Assembly: GCA_948567375.1 (NCBI GenBank)
Contig: OX419757.1
Coordinates: 14,074,001 to 14,138,000, forward strand
Origin: Lunularia cruciata
Taxonomy: Eukaryota > Streptophyta > Marchantiopsida > Lunulariales > Lunulariaceae
DNA: 64,000 nt
Reading direction: 5' to 3'
The notes beneath the pieces are model-generated. The model was given only the letters and a program-made list of their open reading frames with translations. It was not told where the DNA came from and did not search any database. Position numbers and translations under genes: made by a program. Each line of letters starts with the position of its first letter. Within the stretch, counting starts at the first letter, position 1. Of this stretch, positions 46,460 through 58,739 are shown one piece after another.

Positions 46460-49400
46460 TTGCCAGTAAATGTATCTTGTGGCCTTACTGGCTCAATAAG
46501 GAAGAAGAGAAGCAAGGGAAGGAAGAAGACTAAGGTGCTAAGATCCCAAAAGGCAACCTCACAATTGATTGTCATGAATGGAGTCCTAGAAGGCAATCAA
46601 GTGAGAGTATTAATCAATCCAAGAGCAACAGAGAATTTATTATCTCGCTCTATTGCAATAAGATTGGGAATGGATCTAGAAAGAGATGGGAGTGAAGAAG
46701 TAGAGTTGCATAACGGGCATACAAAGAGGATTGAATCATTACCTAGACGTGTCACACTCTTTGTAGGAGAATATCAGGAAGCAATTGAGTGGCAAGTGGT
46801 ACAATTAGCTTGTTATGATGCAATCTTCGGCATGCCATGGATGGAGCATTACAACCCTATGGTAGATTGGAGGAAGAAAGTAGCAAGAACCCACCAATGG
46901 TCAATCATTAGGGTTAAAGAATAATCACCCAAGCAGGATCTGCCTCTATATGTCATAGGGACGGCAACTGTCTATAAGACCAATAGATGTTTCATGGGTC
47001 TAATAAGAGAAGTCTAGAGTGCACAACTCAATGGAAAAATTCTTGAGAAATTGAAGGCTGTGGTAGATGAATTTCAAGATGTCTTTCCCGATGATATACC
47101 CTTAGGATTACCACCAAAAAGGAGAGTAGATCATAAAATTGAGATACTCCCAAGGAAGACACCTCCTTGTAATGCCCCATATCGCCTATCACCTCATGAG
47201 TTAGAGAAGTGTAAGACTCAAATTGAGGAGATGCTGCAGAAGGGGTTCATCCAACCTAGCGTATCACCATATGGGGCTCTTGTCTTGTTTGTGAAGAAGA
47301 AGGATGGTACAATGCACATGTGTATTGACTATCAAGGTCTCAATCAACAAACAATGGAGAAAAAATACCCCTTACCTTGCATGGATGACTTGTTTGATCA
47401 ACTCCATGGAGCAAGATACTTCACCAAACTGGACTTGCGGAGTGGTTACAATCAAATCCAAATTGTAGAGGAGGATGTGTACAAAACTGCCTTTTGAACC
47501 AAGTATGACCACTTTGAGTACCTTGTGATGCCTTTTTGCCTCACCAATGCACCTACCACTTTCATGAGTCTAATGAATGATATATTTTGTCCATACTTGG
47601 ATAAGTCTGTTATCATCTTCTTGGATGATATCTTAGTATACAGTAGCACGATGGCGGAACACAAACAACATCTACAAGAGGTCTTCCAGATTCTAAGACA
47701 AAATCAATTGTATGCCAAAATCTCAAAGTGCGAGTTTGGCAAGTCTGAAGTAGACTACTTGGGGCATAGAGTAAGTGTAGAGGGCATTCAAGTATTGACG
47801 GATAAAATAGAGGTCATTCAAAAATGGAGTGCCCCAAAAGACCAGACTCAACTCAAGAGCTTCTTGGGGTTGACGGGATTCTATCATAGATTTGTCAAGG
47901 ACTTCTCCAAGGTTGCACAGCCTTTAATGGCACTACTTCGCAAGGGGAAGCATTGGACATGGGGAACCGCACAAGAGTTAGCCTTTCAAGAATTGAAAGC
48001 CCCCTTGCTACATGCACTAATCTTGAAGTTGTATGACCCAAAACGTCTAATCAAGTTGGCTACATATGCATCAAGTGTAGCAATAAGAGCAATCCTACAA
48101 CAAGAGTGGCATGACGGATGGCATCCAATTGCATATTTTTGTCAAAAGTTGTTACTGGCAGAGTGCAACTACCACACCACAGAATGAGAAGAGTTGGCTA
48201 TTGTTCTGGCAACCAAGCATTGGAAGCACTATCTGGGCGAGAAGGCATTTGTAGTAGAGACAGACCACAAACCTCTAGTCTACCTTGAGACGCAAAAGGA
48301 TCTATCTCATTGCCAGATTTGGTGGGCAAAGTGGCAACAATGCTTCAACATGGCAATCACCTATGTGGAAGGTAAGAAGCAACTTGTAGAAGCATTCACC
48401 CGCATGCCAATGGCAAACAACTTGGTGGCAGAGGCTAAGATTAACCCTGAATTTTGGCCAGAGATTTTGGCTGCTACAAAAACTGATCCACTAATTGTAG
48501 AAGCCCAATCATCCAAAGGCATCACTAGCACCTAAGGACTCACCTTTCGTGATGGCAGATTATGGATCCCAAATGTCCCAAAATTACGCACCACCATTCT
48601 AGCAGAATGTCATGATTTGGCCATTGCAGGTCATGTCGGAGTGGACAAGACCTTGGATGCAATCTAGTGCCATTACTATTGGCCTAAGATGAGCAACAAC
48701 GTGATGGACTACGTGCGCAACTGCCTACTTTGTCAATAAAACAAAGCTTCTAATCAAGCTTTTGCAGTGCTCCTTCAACCTCTCCCTACACCTACCCAAC
48801 GTTGGGAACAAGTGAGTATGGATCTTGTCTGTGAATTATCCAAGACCACCTCAGGGTTTGACTCCATCGTGGTCTTTGTGGACCGGCTCAACAAAATGAT
48901 TCATGTACACCCTACCACCAAGGATGTGACCGTTCTACAACTAGCTCAATTATACTTAGATGCAATCTTCTCTCACCATGGCTTGTCTAGAGTACTTATC
49001 ACCAATAGAAGCACTCAATTCACCAGTTTGTTTTGGCAAACACTCTTTGGTTTCTTCAAAACCAAGTAGGCCATGTCCATAGCTTACCACCCACAAATAG
49101 ATGGCCAAATAGAGCGGGCTAATTGCACGATTGAAGACATGTTACTCAATTTCACCTTAGAAGAGCAAGAGAGGAGGGACAACCTACTCCTGTTGGTGGA
49201 ATTTGCTTACAACAATTCAGTAAATGCATCCACCCAAGTCACTCCGTTCTTCCTCATGTATGGTGAGCATTCCTTCACACCTTCTAGCTTGATGAAGATC
49301 CGTCCAATGGCTACCAAGGTCGATGCAATCAACACGTTTGTTTCTAAAATCCAATAAGGTGTGGAGAACACCAAGCACAAACTACAGATTGCACAAAATT

Positions 49401-49894
49401 GAGAGAAGTAGTATGCTGATGCACACCGTAAGCACATGGAGTTCAATGTTGGGGATCAAGTGTGGCTATCAACAACCAACCTCACATTAGTTCGACCTCG
49501 TAAGCTTAAACCTCATTTTATTGGGCCTTTCTTGATTCTTCATCGTGTCAACACTATGGCCTATCACCTTGAGCTACCACCACACATGAAGATCCATCCT
49601 GTGTTCCATGTTTCCCCACTATGCAGATATGATCCCCGCTCAGGCCAGGGTCATTCCACCCAAGATATTTGACCTTGTTCGACACTCACTGATGGCATAG
49701 AGGAATATGAAGTGGAGCGTATTCTTCAAAAATGCATACGTGGTACTTGCCATCCGCGGGTGGACTATCTAGTACAGTGGAAAGGCTACCCCCTCTATGA
49801 AGCAACCTAGGAGCCTATTGCCAATTTGACACATGCACCGGTGTTGGTGCAAGCATTTGAGCAACAATTGCACAACGAGGACGTTGTGTCTTAA
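46460..49894 (+). pseudogene. pol pseudogene of element B: protease, RT, RNase H, integrase, chromodomain
   Basis: A single reading frame over 3.4 kb, broken only by stop codons. The protease site reads INPRATENL where D-S-G-A-T is expected, so the catalytic Asp is lost; GMPWMEHYNP closes the domain. RT includes [19 protein letters not shown] and FLDDILVYS near 47,619. RNase H includes ETDHKPLVYLE. The integrase HHCC part is followed by MDLVCELS, VLITNRSTQF (second Asp replaced by Asn) and QIERAN. GPY/F is FIGPFLIL. The chromodomain at 49,710-49,880 has EYEVERILQ and YLVQWKGYPLYEAT, then a stop in place of Trp. Stops lie at about 46,922, 47,498, 48,188, 48,535, 48,665, 48,737, 49,070, 49,357, 49,400, 49,670 and 49,808. 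Confidence 0.9.
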
Positions 49895-49907
49895 AAGGAG
49901 GGAGGTC

Positions 49908-50646
49908 TATAATACCAAGAGCTAGCCATATGATCTAGATGTGAAATTTGGTTTGGTAACATCTAGAATAATGTTATACATCATGGTCAAAATAGATAAG
50001 ATAGAAGTATCACCAAAAGAGTACTTCTACTAATAGAGCAGAAACCAAAATAGACTTGAGAACCTTAGAACCAATAGCTAGACATATGATTTAAAGGTGA
50101 GAATTGGTTTGGTAACATCTAGAAGGATGTTACACATGATGGACTAAACAGATCAGAAAGAGGTGTCACTAAAAGGGGACTTCTACTAATAGAGTAGGAA
50201 CCAAAATATGCTTGAAATCTTTGAAGGTAATTTTGGAGGCCTAAACGGATGAATTAGGCCTCAAAAAAATGCAAATGCCCCCCTCCCTTCAACATAGGAA
50301 AGGCTGGCCTTTACTCCTCCTTGGTTTGTCTCATTGAGAGCTTTCCAACGGTACCTTACGTGATTTTGAGACTCCTACAGGAAGATTCCCTAAAAGATTT
50401 CCTCCAGTCAAAGCTTATTTGACCAACTAGATAGAACCAAGACCGACATGTCACTCATCCAAGTAAGTAATCCAAGGGTGGAGCTTGATGACATGTCACC
50501 TATCTGTGTGCCCAATCCTATGGTGGAGCTTCCTTGGAGGAGATCCTCTTTGTCTATATAATAAAGAGAAGGTGCTCCTTTGGGGCACCAAATGTTGAGT
50601 GTGTAATTTGTGTTTCTCTCTCTTCTCTTGTCCTTGGAGTATTACA
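49908..50646 (+). repeat. 3' LTR of element B
   Basis: 739 bp, same organisation as the 5' LTR, beginning TATAATACC and ending TATTACA. The ccaaa duplication follows directly. Confidence 0.9.
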
Positions 50647-51395
50647 CCAAAGTAGTAGATAAGAGGGCTCTAAAGTGAGCTATGGAAGATAAAGGTCCCC
50701 TTAAAGTACCTCCTTGTTGTGTACCAACGACCTACTCTAAGATAGTGATTCCTTCCTATGAAACCACGTTGGTAATAAAGAGAAGAAGAAGAGCTATAGA
50801 AAGACCACACAAAAGGAATAAAACACCAAGGATTCACCACCCTCCCTAATCTCTCTAAAGATATATGCATGTGAGATGTTATTAAAAGAGTTCTCAATAT
50901 AGACCTATAGAACAATCCACTCAGAGTGGATATCTAGGAGTGCTCTAATGCTTTTTTATATATATATAAGCATATATAGCCTCACAACCTCCAAATGTAG
51001 CAACTCCAAATTGATGTGGAATAAGGTGCTATCAAAAGTGAGAATGACATTGATGGACAATTGTATGGCTAACAAGATGGAAAAAGACCTCCTCTAATAG
51101 CCATTAGTCTAATGCCTCCCATGCATTTTTCCATCACAATAAGTCAACTAGGACCTAACATCCAACTAATTAGTATGGGAATCTTTCCCCCTTGCTACTA
51201 CTATAGCTACATAAAACAGCTTTGTAAGACCACTAAAGGGATCATTTAGCTAGAAGCAATCTCTAAGATGCTCATCTACCATCTCCAACAAGCCTCTCAA
51301 GGAGAAGTGTAGTGCGGTGCATAATGCATGTGCAAAAAATGGTCTATCAAGACATAAAAGATTCTCAAGCTGAGAGTCTAAAACCTTTAGTGGAG
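50647..51395 (-). mobile_element. R2-like LINE copy 3, 5' continuation
   Basis: Continues copy 3 from the ccaaa duplication. It corresponds to copy 1 from about 33,560 to 34,300 (RT palm and fingers). Matching blocks are gggctctaaagtgagct, gtggatatctaggagtgctctaatgc and aaaacctttagtgg. Several small deletions and a TATA microsatellite insertion near 50,956 are present. Homology stops near 51,395, where sequence of another copy begins. Confidence 0.75.
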
Positions 51396-52186
51396 CTTGA
51401 AGTGGTAAAACAAAACAACTAGACGAAAGAAAACATACATATTATAACAAAAAACAAATATGACACACATATGATAATAAGAAGGATAGGAAGATGTCCT
51501 CAAATTGAGCCAAATGAGGTAAATGGAGCCTAGCCTCAATAGTTTTGGTATGAAAAATCCATCCTAATGCACCTAGTATATTTAAGTTATGGTATGTTAA
51601 TATTATGGGTATGATAAATACATCCTACTACACCTACTACATCTAGTATATTTGATTTATGTCACTCACTTATTGTTTATATACCATTGGATCATTTGAA
51701 GAAACATCACTTAGTGTGATTGCTCTCTTGTGGATTGTATCACCCAATGCTCATTGTAGAATACACACTACCTAAACTAGGTTACAAAGTAGTAAAATCA
51801 AAGTAATATTCTTTGGCATCTTCTATGGTAGGCTCTCATGCACTCCATGACTATGCCTTATCCATTGTTCCATATATTCCCAAATTTAGAGGAATAAAGA
51901 GGTGACCTCCTTACATACTCCTATAATTAGATACCTTGCCTTCTTGCTATTCCACTCATTGTCTATCCAAGAGGATGGGTAATCATCCCCTTTAAAACTA
52001 AAATATAGGATGCTTACCTATAATATTTGCTATTGTCATTGGGTCATCTCCAATCAAATACAAATTTTTCAATAACTTATATCATTTATAAAGCATACAA
52101 ATACTCTTTTTGAGTGATGTATCCATCACCTACACAGTGGAAAAATTTATAGTTTTGATGGTATTATGAGCAATTTTCCTCTATTG
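51396..52186 (-). mobile_element. R2-like LINE copy 4, 3' part
   Basis: A further copy of the 3' end, abutting copy 3 in the same orientation. It has the decayed hairpin 1 at 51,525-51,537 (ggagcctagcctc), the coding-end blocks agtgtgattgctctctt and ggaataaagaggtgacctc, and extends to the position equivalent to 32,470 in copy 1. There it is interrupted by an A-family LTR. A scrap of the same element at 55,312-55,345 may be its continuation. Confidence 0.7.
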
Positions 52187-52551
52187 TAAAAGACCAAAGA
52201 GAGAAATAGGAGACTAGAAGATCAAAAGGGGAGTTCACATTGAAACTCTCAATTAAATTAAACTCTAAATGCCTAGCATGAAACCTTGGGCTTTGGCATT
52301 TATAGTGAAGCAATACAAGTTTCTTGAAGCTATCTTATTGGACTTCAAGCTAAGCTACCCAAGAAGCTTCCTTTTGGAAGTTGTCTACTTGGCGTACAAG
52401 CTAAACTAACCTTTAACTTGGTATGCAAGTTACTCAATTCTTGGAAGGTAAGGTACCTAGAAACTCCCCACCAAGAAGCTTCCTATATGCTTTTACAACA
52501 TTCTTAGAATTCCTAGCTATATTTGGCTTATTTTACTAACTAATTATATAT
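52187..52551 (-). repeat. A-family LTR, decayed, minus strand
   Basis: Matches the reverse complement of the element A LTR in order: tgtaaaagaccaaagagag, gagaaataggag, taaatgcctagcatg, ggctttggcatttatag (reversed TATA), then several agaagcttcc blocks that are remnants of the heat-shock-element array. The far edge (TGTAAC in the LTR sense) is lost. It is inserted into R2-like copy 4. Confidence 0.75.
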
Positions 52552-55311
52552 ATCCAAAAAATAGATAGGACAAAGAAAAAAGTACAAATAATATTCTTAA
52601 ATATGATACAATACAAAGGTGAAGATCCTTATGTTCATGAATGTAGGGGTTGTAAATCCTATTACACAATCCTCTACAAGGATTTAGTGGAGCTCATAAG
52701 TATGAACCTAGTTGTCCTCTCACAACTTCATAAAATTGTGGCTTTGTATCTTTGTCATTTTGTGGTACAAGTCAACATGAACAAGCTAATGACCTTACAA
52801 AGACAACCTACAATGACTTATCATAGAAGAAAAATGAGTGCAAACTCACAAAGGATACAAAAAGAAGTTGGCTAGTGGTACAATTGTCACACATGCATGT
52901 GGCCAAGTGTCAATGTCAACATTTGCTATCACAAGCAAAGAACAAAAATCTGAACCATTTCACACAAAAAAAATGCCTTCATGCCAGACATGTGACTTTT
53001 CACTAACAGACATGACCACCAATTATTCAAATAGTCATCGTGAGTATAAAGGAAGACTCAAGGTATGAGATGGAAGTTTCTGAAAATTTGATTTCCAAAA
53101 AATCTTATGTGCATTAGACTTGTTTTTACATTAGCACCAATTGATAGTTGTGCATTTTGAGAATTTGTGCAAGGAGGTGGATTTTTTACATGTAATTATT
53201 CTCATGTTAGTATGCAGAACAAGAGTTTTGTTATAGCATCAAACAAGAGAGGCTAGGTATAACCACCAAAAATTCATAGAATTGTGTGTAAGTAGAGCAA
53301 TGTTTTCGAGTGGGGATTGCATCAACATGCCAATTGCATTCAAAGTAGAAAGATGGAACTCTTATTATTAGATTGGAACATCTTGGATATTTCCATCTTA
53401 TAAGAGATTTGTGAGAATGGGAAACCAAGCAAGAAATTCCTAAGAAGCAATCCTACAATATGGACCAAAGATGACTGACAATGCATCATAGGAGAAGAAA
53501 CCTTGCCTTTCAAAACATATTCAAAGACACACAACATGGTCTTCCTAGCCCACATCAAATCTAAGATAGAAAACATTTTTGAAGAAGAAAAACAACCAAT
53601 GGATACCGCATAAATTCCATTAAAGATTACATCAGACAAACCATTTCCAAGACTATCATGAAGTTGTTCAGGTCTAAATGAATAGCTTATGTAACTTAAA
53701 GCAAGCAAAAATTTTCTAGCTCCTGACAAGTTGAAACCTGTGAGTTTGTCACAAATGTTTTGTGAAAGAGTGGCAAAGTTAGTAGAAGAGATGAAGGGGA
53801 AGGGAAGGAGCTATAATTGTATTGCCCTTTGTCATCCATTTTTATCCAAGTATGGGTCTCTTGATAGACAAAGATAAGAAGAAGTATACAAACCAATTTT
53901 GTCATCCATACTACTTTTTCTCACATCTTGATGCCTTGATAGAGTTTGAAAAATATGAGCTGGCTGACAAGAAGTGAGTATAAGGAAGTTTATCATGGTA
54001 GATAATTGTACAACCCTAAAATTTATCATACAAAGTCAATAGCACCTCATCTCTAGGTCCTTATTTCCAAGAAACACAAACAAGTTGAAGTAATAGACGT
54101 ATCATCAAGAGAGAGTGGAAGCAAAGGAGAAAACAAAAAAAGAAAGAGAAGAAAAGTTGGCGGGTAAGCTTTGTGATGCCAGAGCATCCAATAGACAAGT
54201 AACAACTTGTTTTATCATGATGACAATGATTTCATACAAAACAAGCAATACCAACTTTTTCAACAATGACAAAGAGTCATCTCTTTGGTAGGAAAGGTAG
54301 TTTTCATAGTCATAGTACATGATACTTCATATTTGTACATACGTTGTACATAGTTAGTCAGGTTATGATACAAAGATCTTGTTTTAGCCTATTTATTGAC
54401 AAAATAATGATGAATGACACAAAGTTGAGGTGTTTCTTCCATGTGGGATGTGCCAACTTAGGATAAGATTAGTGAGGAGTAGATGTACTTAGAAGATCTC
54501 CAACACATTGTAGCCATTGGATTTATTTGTGGCTAAGTAGGAAATTTTATAAAAAGCTTAGGCATAATTTTCATTGCATCCATTCAATGTATCCTTCTTT
54601 TTCAGTAAATGAATTTTATACCATAAAGACTCTTGAGTCAATGCATGTGTATTAGTCTGCACTTTTTATGAATAATTACATGCTTAATTGAGCGGGAGTG
54701 ATGAATCTTGATATATAAGCAGAAGCACTTGAGTGAGGAGAAGTATTCATGTGGAACTAGTGTCTGAAACTCTATGGGTTCTCTAGAGGCCAAGAATGGT
54801 AGAAAGATAAGTTGCCAAACACTTAGAGTATTGTAAAGTAACACTAACCTATTAAATTTAGTAGTGTAGTCATTCAAGACTCTTGTGGCATCATACCTTT
54901 GGAGAAGGGTGGCATGCTATGTCACATTCATAGTCATTAGATTCATTAGGCCCTTGGAAGATCTTACTCCTTCTTAGTTCATGCATTCTAGGACACTATT
55001 TGTAAGACACCTTAATATTACCAATCTTGTACAACACTTCATGTGATTGCAGATTGTAATAGTAATGAATGTCTTGAGAATAGTAGTGAAGAATTTGGTT
55101 GAGCAATGAGGAAGGTAAAAAGATTCTAAGGCAAAGTGACCTTCATTACAAATGAACCATCACATTCAAAAATCCTTTGGATTAAATCTATAATGATTGT
55201 GAGTTTTGTTTGTTTATCTTTTTGTAATGCACCAAGAGTGGTGACATTATACTCCTGTGGGAATGATTCTTCCTAAGAGGTTAATACAAAATAATATATT
55301 GTCATTATAAT
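52552..55311. other. Unclassified 2.8-kb segment between two A-family LTR pieces
   Basis: No element signature was recognised. The plus strand from 52,603 has a 90-codon frame containing CRGCKSYYTILYKDLVELI, and the minus strand from 53,905 to 53,231 has two overlapping protein-like frames (one reads ELENFCLL, another LHDSLGNGLSDVIFNGIYAV). These could be parts of a captured or decayed gene, but I cannot name a family. Confidence 0.3.
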
Positions 55312-55345
55312 GCTCTAGTAGCATGAGGAATGGATAGATCATTAC
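55312..55345 (-). mobile_element. R2-like LINE scrap
   Basis: The block tgctctagtagcatgaggaatgga is nearly identical to the family sequence at about 32,688-32,712 and 43,259-43,282. It lies right beside a truncated A-family LTR. Confidence 0.55.
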
Positions 55346-57841
55346 TGAACCCTTAGAAGGTCTTAGAAGCTTCTCACCAAGAAGCTTCTTGGATGCTTTT
55401 AGTACATTCTTAGAGATGCTTATCTCTATGTTAATTTTACCACTTTTAGCTATATTTAGCTTCTATTTACTCCATATTATTACATATTCCTCCACCACTT
55501 GTTGATGATGTCCTTGCATCATGGAATCTTTAAACTCATTAACTCATGCATTTTGGAAATGAGAAAGAAGCTCCCAAGTAGCATTATGAAGAAGATATCC
55601 TTTTTCTTGAAGGATTTTATATCCAATGTGTTGTTGGCGGCCATGTTAGATATCACAACTTGAAAGTATATGATCAACATTATATTTTTCATGATTGTTG
55701 ATAGGAATGAGAAGAGGAGTTGGATATTAGTAGGAAAGGAAGATGGGTTAGAAACAAAGGTTTTTAACTTTGAAAGGTTTCAACTTTGAAACATAGAAGA
55801 CATGAAGGGTTTGTATAGGACTAGGAAGGACAAGTATGCAGGTAAGATGAGAAATGATTTGAGTAATATTAAAATGGACCTATTCAAGTAGGAGACATTT
55901 TACAAACTTGGATGTCAAGCAAGAGAGGAAGGTTATTGGAAGAAATCATGACCTTATTGTCTAATTGAAAGATGAGATTGCAATGATGCTTATCAACATA
56001 TCTCTTTTGCCAAATAAGAGCAATGACAAGATGAGACTTAGCTTGGTGTAAGAAATAATATAACATGGACAAGAAAGTGAAAGTATGAGGAAATTAAGAC
56101 GGTGGTGGAGTAAGAAAGGAATCTAGAATGAATAGAACTTGCACATAATTAAAGGAGAAGGAAGAGAATCCAATGCTTTCTTGCTTAGAATTATTGTAGT
56201 CAAACTTAGAGCCGCAAGACAAGTATCTCAATTGGTGTGATGAACATTAACAAAGGCACAAAATATATCTTTCAAAGTGAAAATTGCATATTTAGTTTGC
56301 ACATCAATTTGACAATGATGGGCCATAGACAAAGCAAGCTTGATGCCAAGTAGCTTGAATAGTGCTTGTCAAATTTTACCAATGGATCTAGGATCATGAT
56401 CAAAGATGAGACCTTTCATGGAGCTTAAAAACAATGTCAAAGTAAATCTTTGCTAGCATTAGAGCAACCATAGTGGGTGCAAAGTGAATCTACATCCATC
56501 TTGGGCAAGGATGTAATGAGGTCTAAACTTACATGTTTCCATAAGGCAAATGGAATGGGGAGTGGTTGAAGTAATGCACCCAATTTTTAGTTATTGATCT
56601 TGTTATTTTGACACCTCTCACAAGATAAGATAAATTAGTGAACCTCCAATGCTATTTTTGGCCACCACCATTGACATTATATGGTACTCAAGGTCTTGTC
56701 TCCACCTATGTGATTAACAATCGGTAAATCATGAGCCTCTTGAAGCCACAAAAGTCATAAATCACCCATAGTTAGAACATATATCTGGTTCTCACAAAAT
56801 AAAAGGCTCTCCTTGAATGAAAAAGTGCATTCCTTATTGTGTATTGTAGGACTACTTTGCACTCATTGAAAAAAGGAGTCTACTTGTAAAGTATTCCCAA
56901 ACTCAAATTGGACCATTGAGTCCATTGACACCATGGTAATTGATACTATTATGAGAGATTCACGAAGAGTATTCAAATTAGATGATCATGACAAGGCATA
57001 AAAAATGACATGGAACTTTCTTGGTTTCTATTCAAGGTTGATGTCAAAAAATTTGAGTTTCTCCTCCCATTGATGATGTTGAATCTTCATTTGCTCCAAT
57101 TGTAAGGTCTACAACAAGGTCTATGATCACTCTACATTAGCACCTACTTCCCCAAGAGATAATGTCTCCATAATGTTATGATATACACCATGTCTCATTT
57201 TTCTTGATCTCAAGCAACATAATCTTCCTTTGCCATATTTATTTGTCAAAATACAAAGGCTATGGGGTGCAATTCATATGAGAATTCTTGTTGCAACACA
57301 ACTCAAATTGCAAAGTTAGAAGCATCAAAATCAACCACACAAGATAGTTGAAGATCATTTGGTTGGAGGATGGATCATGAAGATACCACATCCTTAAATT
57401 TCTTCAATATCTCTTCTTGATGGGTAGTTCTTTCACACCTTGCTATCTTTCCTAAGAGGTAAGTTAATAATGCAACTACATGAGCATAATAATGGATGAA
57501 CCATCAATAAAAGCTTGTCAATCTATTGAATCTCCAAACTTCCATAACATCCTTATGAGTAAGCCAATCATTAATGGCCTTGATTTTCTCCTCTTCTATC
57601 TTGATGCCTCCATTGAAACCTTATGGCCCAAGAAAGTAATTTCCATTTGCCAAAATGAGCACTTTGACTTTTTGCAATAGAACTTCCATTGTTATTGTTG
57701 CTTAGAGACTTCTCATACATGGTTCTTGTGGTTTGCTTCCATCTAACTATAAATTAGGATGTCATCCAACAACACTATTACATATTTATCCAAGAGTCCT
57801 TTTAGCACCCAATGCATTTAAGCCATGAAAATTATTGGAGC
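55346..57841 (-). mobile_element. Element G (A family), left part: LTR fragment, integrase, RT end
   Basis: An old A-family chromovirus on the minus strand. A truncated 3' LTR (about 55,346-55,488, ending tattaca in the plus strand) is followed by decayed integrase. Blocks equivalent to element A include the reverse complement of ccatgatttaccaatag near 56,715, ggtggccaacatt-like sequence near 56,665 and aaccatgggagtgg-like spacing. RNase H and RT follow up to the position of the metal-site segment LLDDILIYS near 57,755. Coding is thoroughly broken. At 57,841-57,846 it is interrupted by element C and resumes at 62,205. Confidence 0.75.
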
Positions 57842-57846
57842 ATAAG

Positions 57847-58041
57847 TGTAATACTCCAAGGACAAGAGAAGAGAGAAAACACAAATGACACACTCAACAT
57901 TTGGTTTCTGCTCTATTAGTAGAAGTACTCTTTTGGTGATACTTCTATCTGATCTATTTTGACCATCATGTATAACATCATTCTAGATGTTACCAAACCA
58001 ATTTTCACATCTAGATCATATGGCTAGCTCTTGGTATTATA
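57847..58041 (-). repeat. 3' LTR of element C, promoter part deleted
   Basis: 195 bp. Compared with the LTR of B, 508 bp are missing between two ACCAAA hexamers (B positions 44,269 and 44,777), leaving one ACCAAA. The missing part holds the TATA box and the GGTGCTCC hairpin. Confidence 0.88.
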
Positions 58042-58045
58042 GACA

Positions 58046-58730
58046 TGTGAGCCGGCCTGTCTCTCACTCAAGATGAACCTCTGATGGCTATTATGGTAGC
58101 GCACCATGGACTAAGAAGGCAAGGAACCCCAACTCCACCATACTGCTCCAAGGTTAACACTCCAAGACTCAAGACATTGCTCACTAGAGAACTCAATGAC
58201 AGAGAGATAGTTGCAAATGAAAGGATGATGAGTACTTCCTAACTGCTTGTTTATATACTTGTGAAATAGTTACACACCAAAGTTACTAATTATTGGAGTA
58301 ACTCAAGTTACTAGGCTAAAATTCAAGTAAAGTCAAAAAGTAGAAAGGAATATCCAATCACATGGGCATATTCCACTAGCATGTGATCTTATCTTGACCC
58401 AACCACTAAGTCAAGGATTCCTTCACATGGGCTATCCTTGGACTATAGATCCAAAACAAAAAGGCTTGCGGACCCAAGAGTTCTCAACTCTTTCCTCAAA
58501 GCCAAACACCTAGGAATAATACCAAGTCAACACACTAGAATCCAAAATAGTGGTGCTCATCTTTTCCACCTCCTCTAAAGTAAGGTCCCCTCTTTCTTAG
58601 CTATGACTAACTCTAGCTAATCATGACTAATGTAGAACCATCCTTTATCTCTATATAAATAATATTTGAAGTACTTGTAATACCAAGCTAAATATCACAA
58701 TACCACACACATGCACAAATGGGTGTTACA
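58046..58730 (+). repeat. Solo LTR, family S, inserted in element C
   Basis: 685 bp, TGTGAGCCGG...GGTGTTACA, closely matching 15,877-16,568. Flanks are agaca (58,041-58,045) and agacc (58,730-58,734). The intact B-family sequence at this junction reads agacc, so the left copy has one change. Confidence 0.85.
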
Positions 58731-58739
58731 GACCTCCCT

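Larger units (their letters stand above)
44133..50646 (+). mobile_element. Ty3/gypsy chromovirus B, complete structure, TSD ccaaa
   Basis: 5' LTR 44,133-44,836, primer-binding site, gag, a long pol frame, purine tract AAGGAGGGAGG (49,895-49,905) and 3' LTR 49,908-50,646. The target duplication ccaaa is at 44,128-44,132 and 50,647-50,651. It splits R2-like copy 3: the sequence cttggcatgg ccaaa on the left continues as ccaaagtagtaga on the right, exactly as in the unbroken copy 1. Confidence 0.93.
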
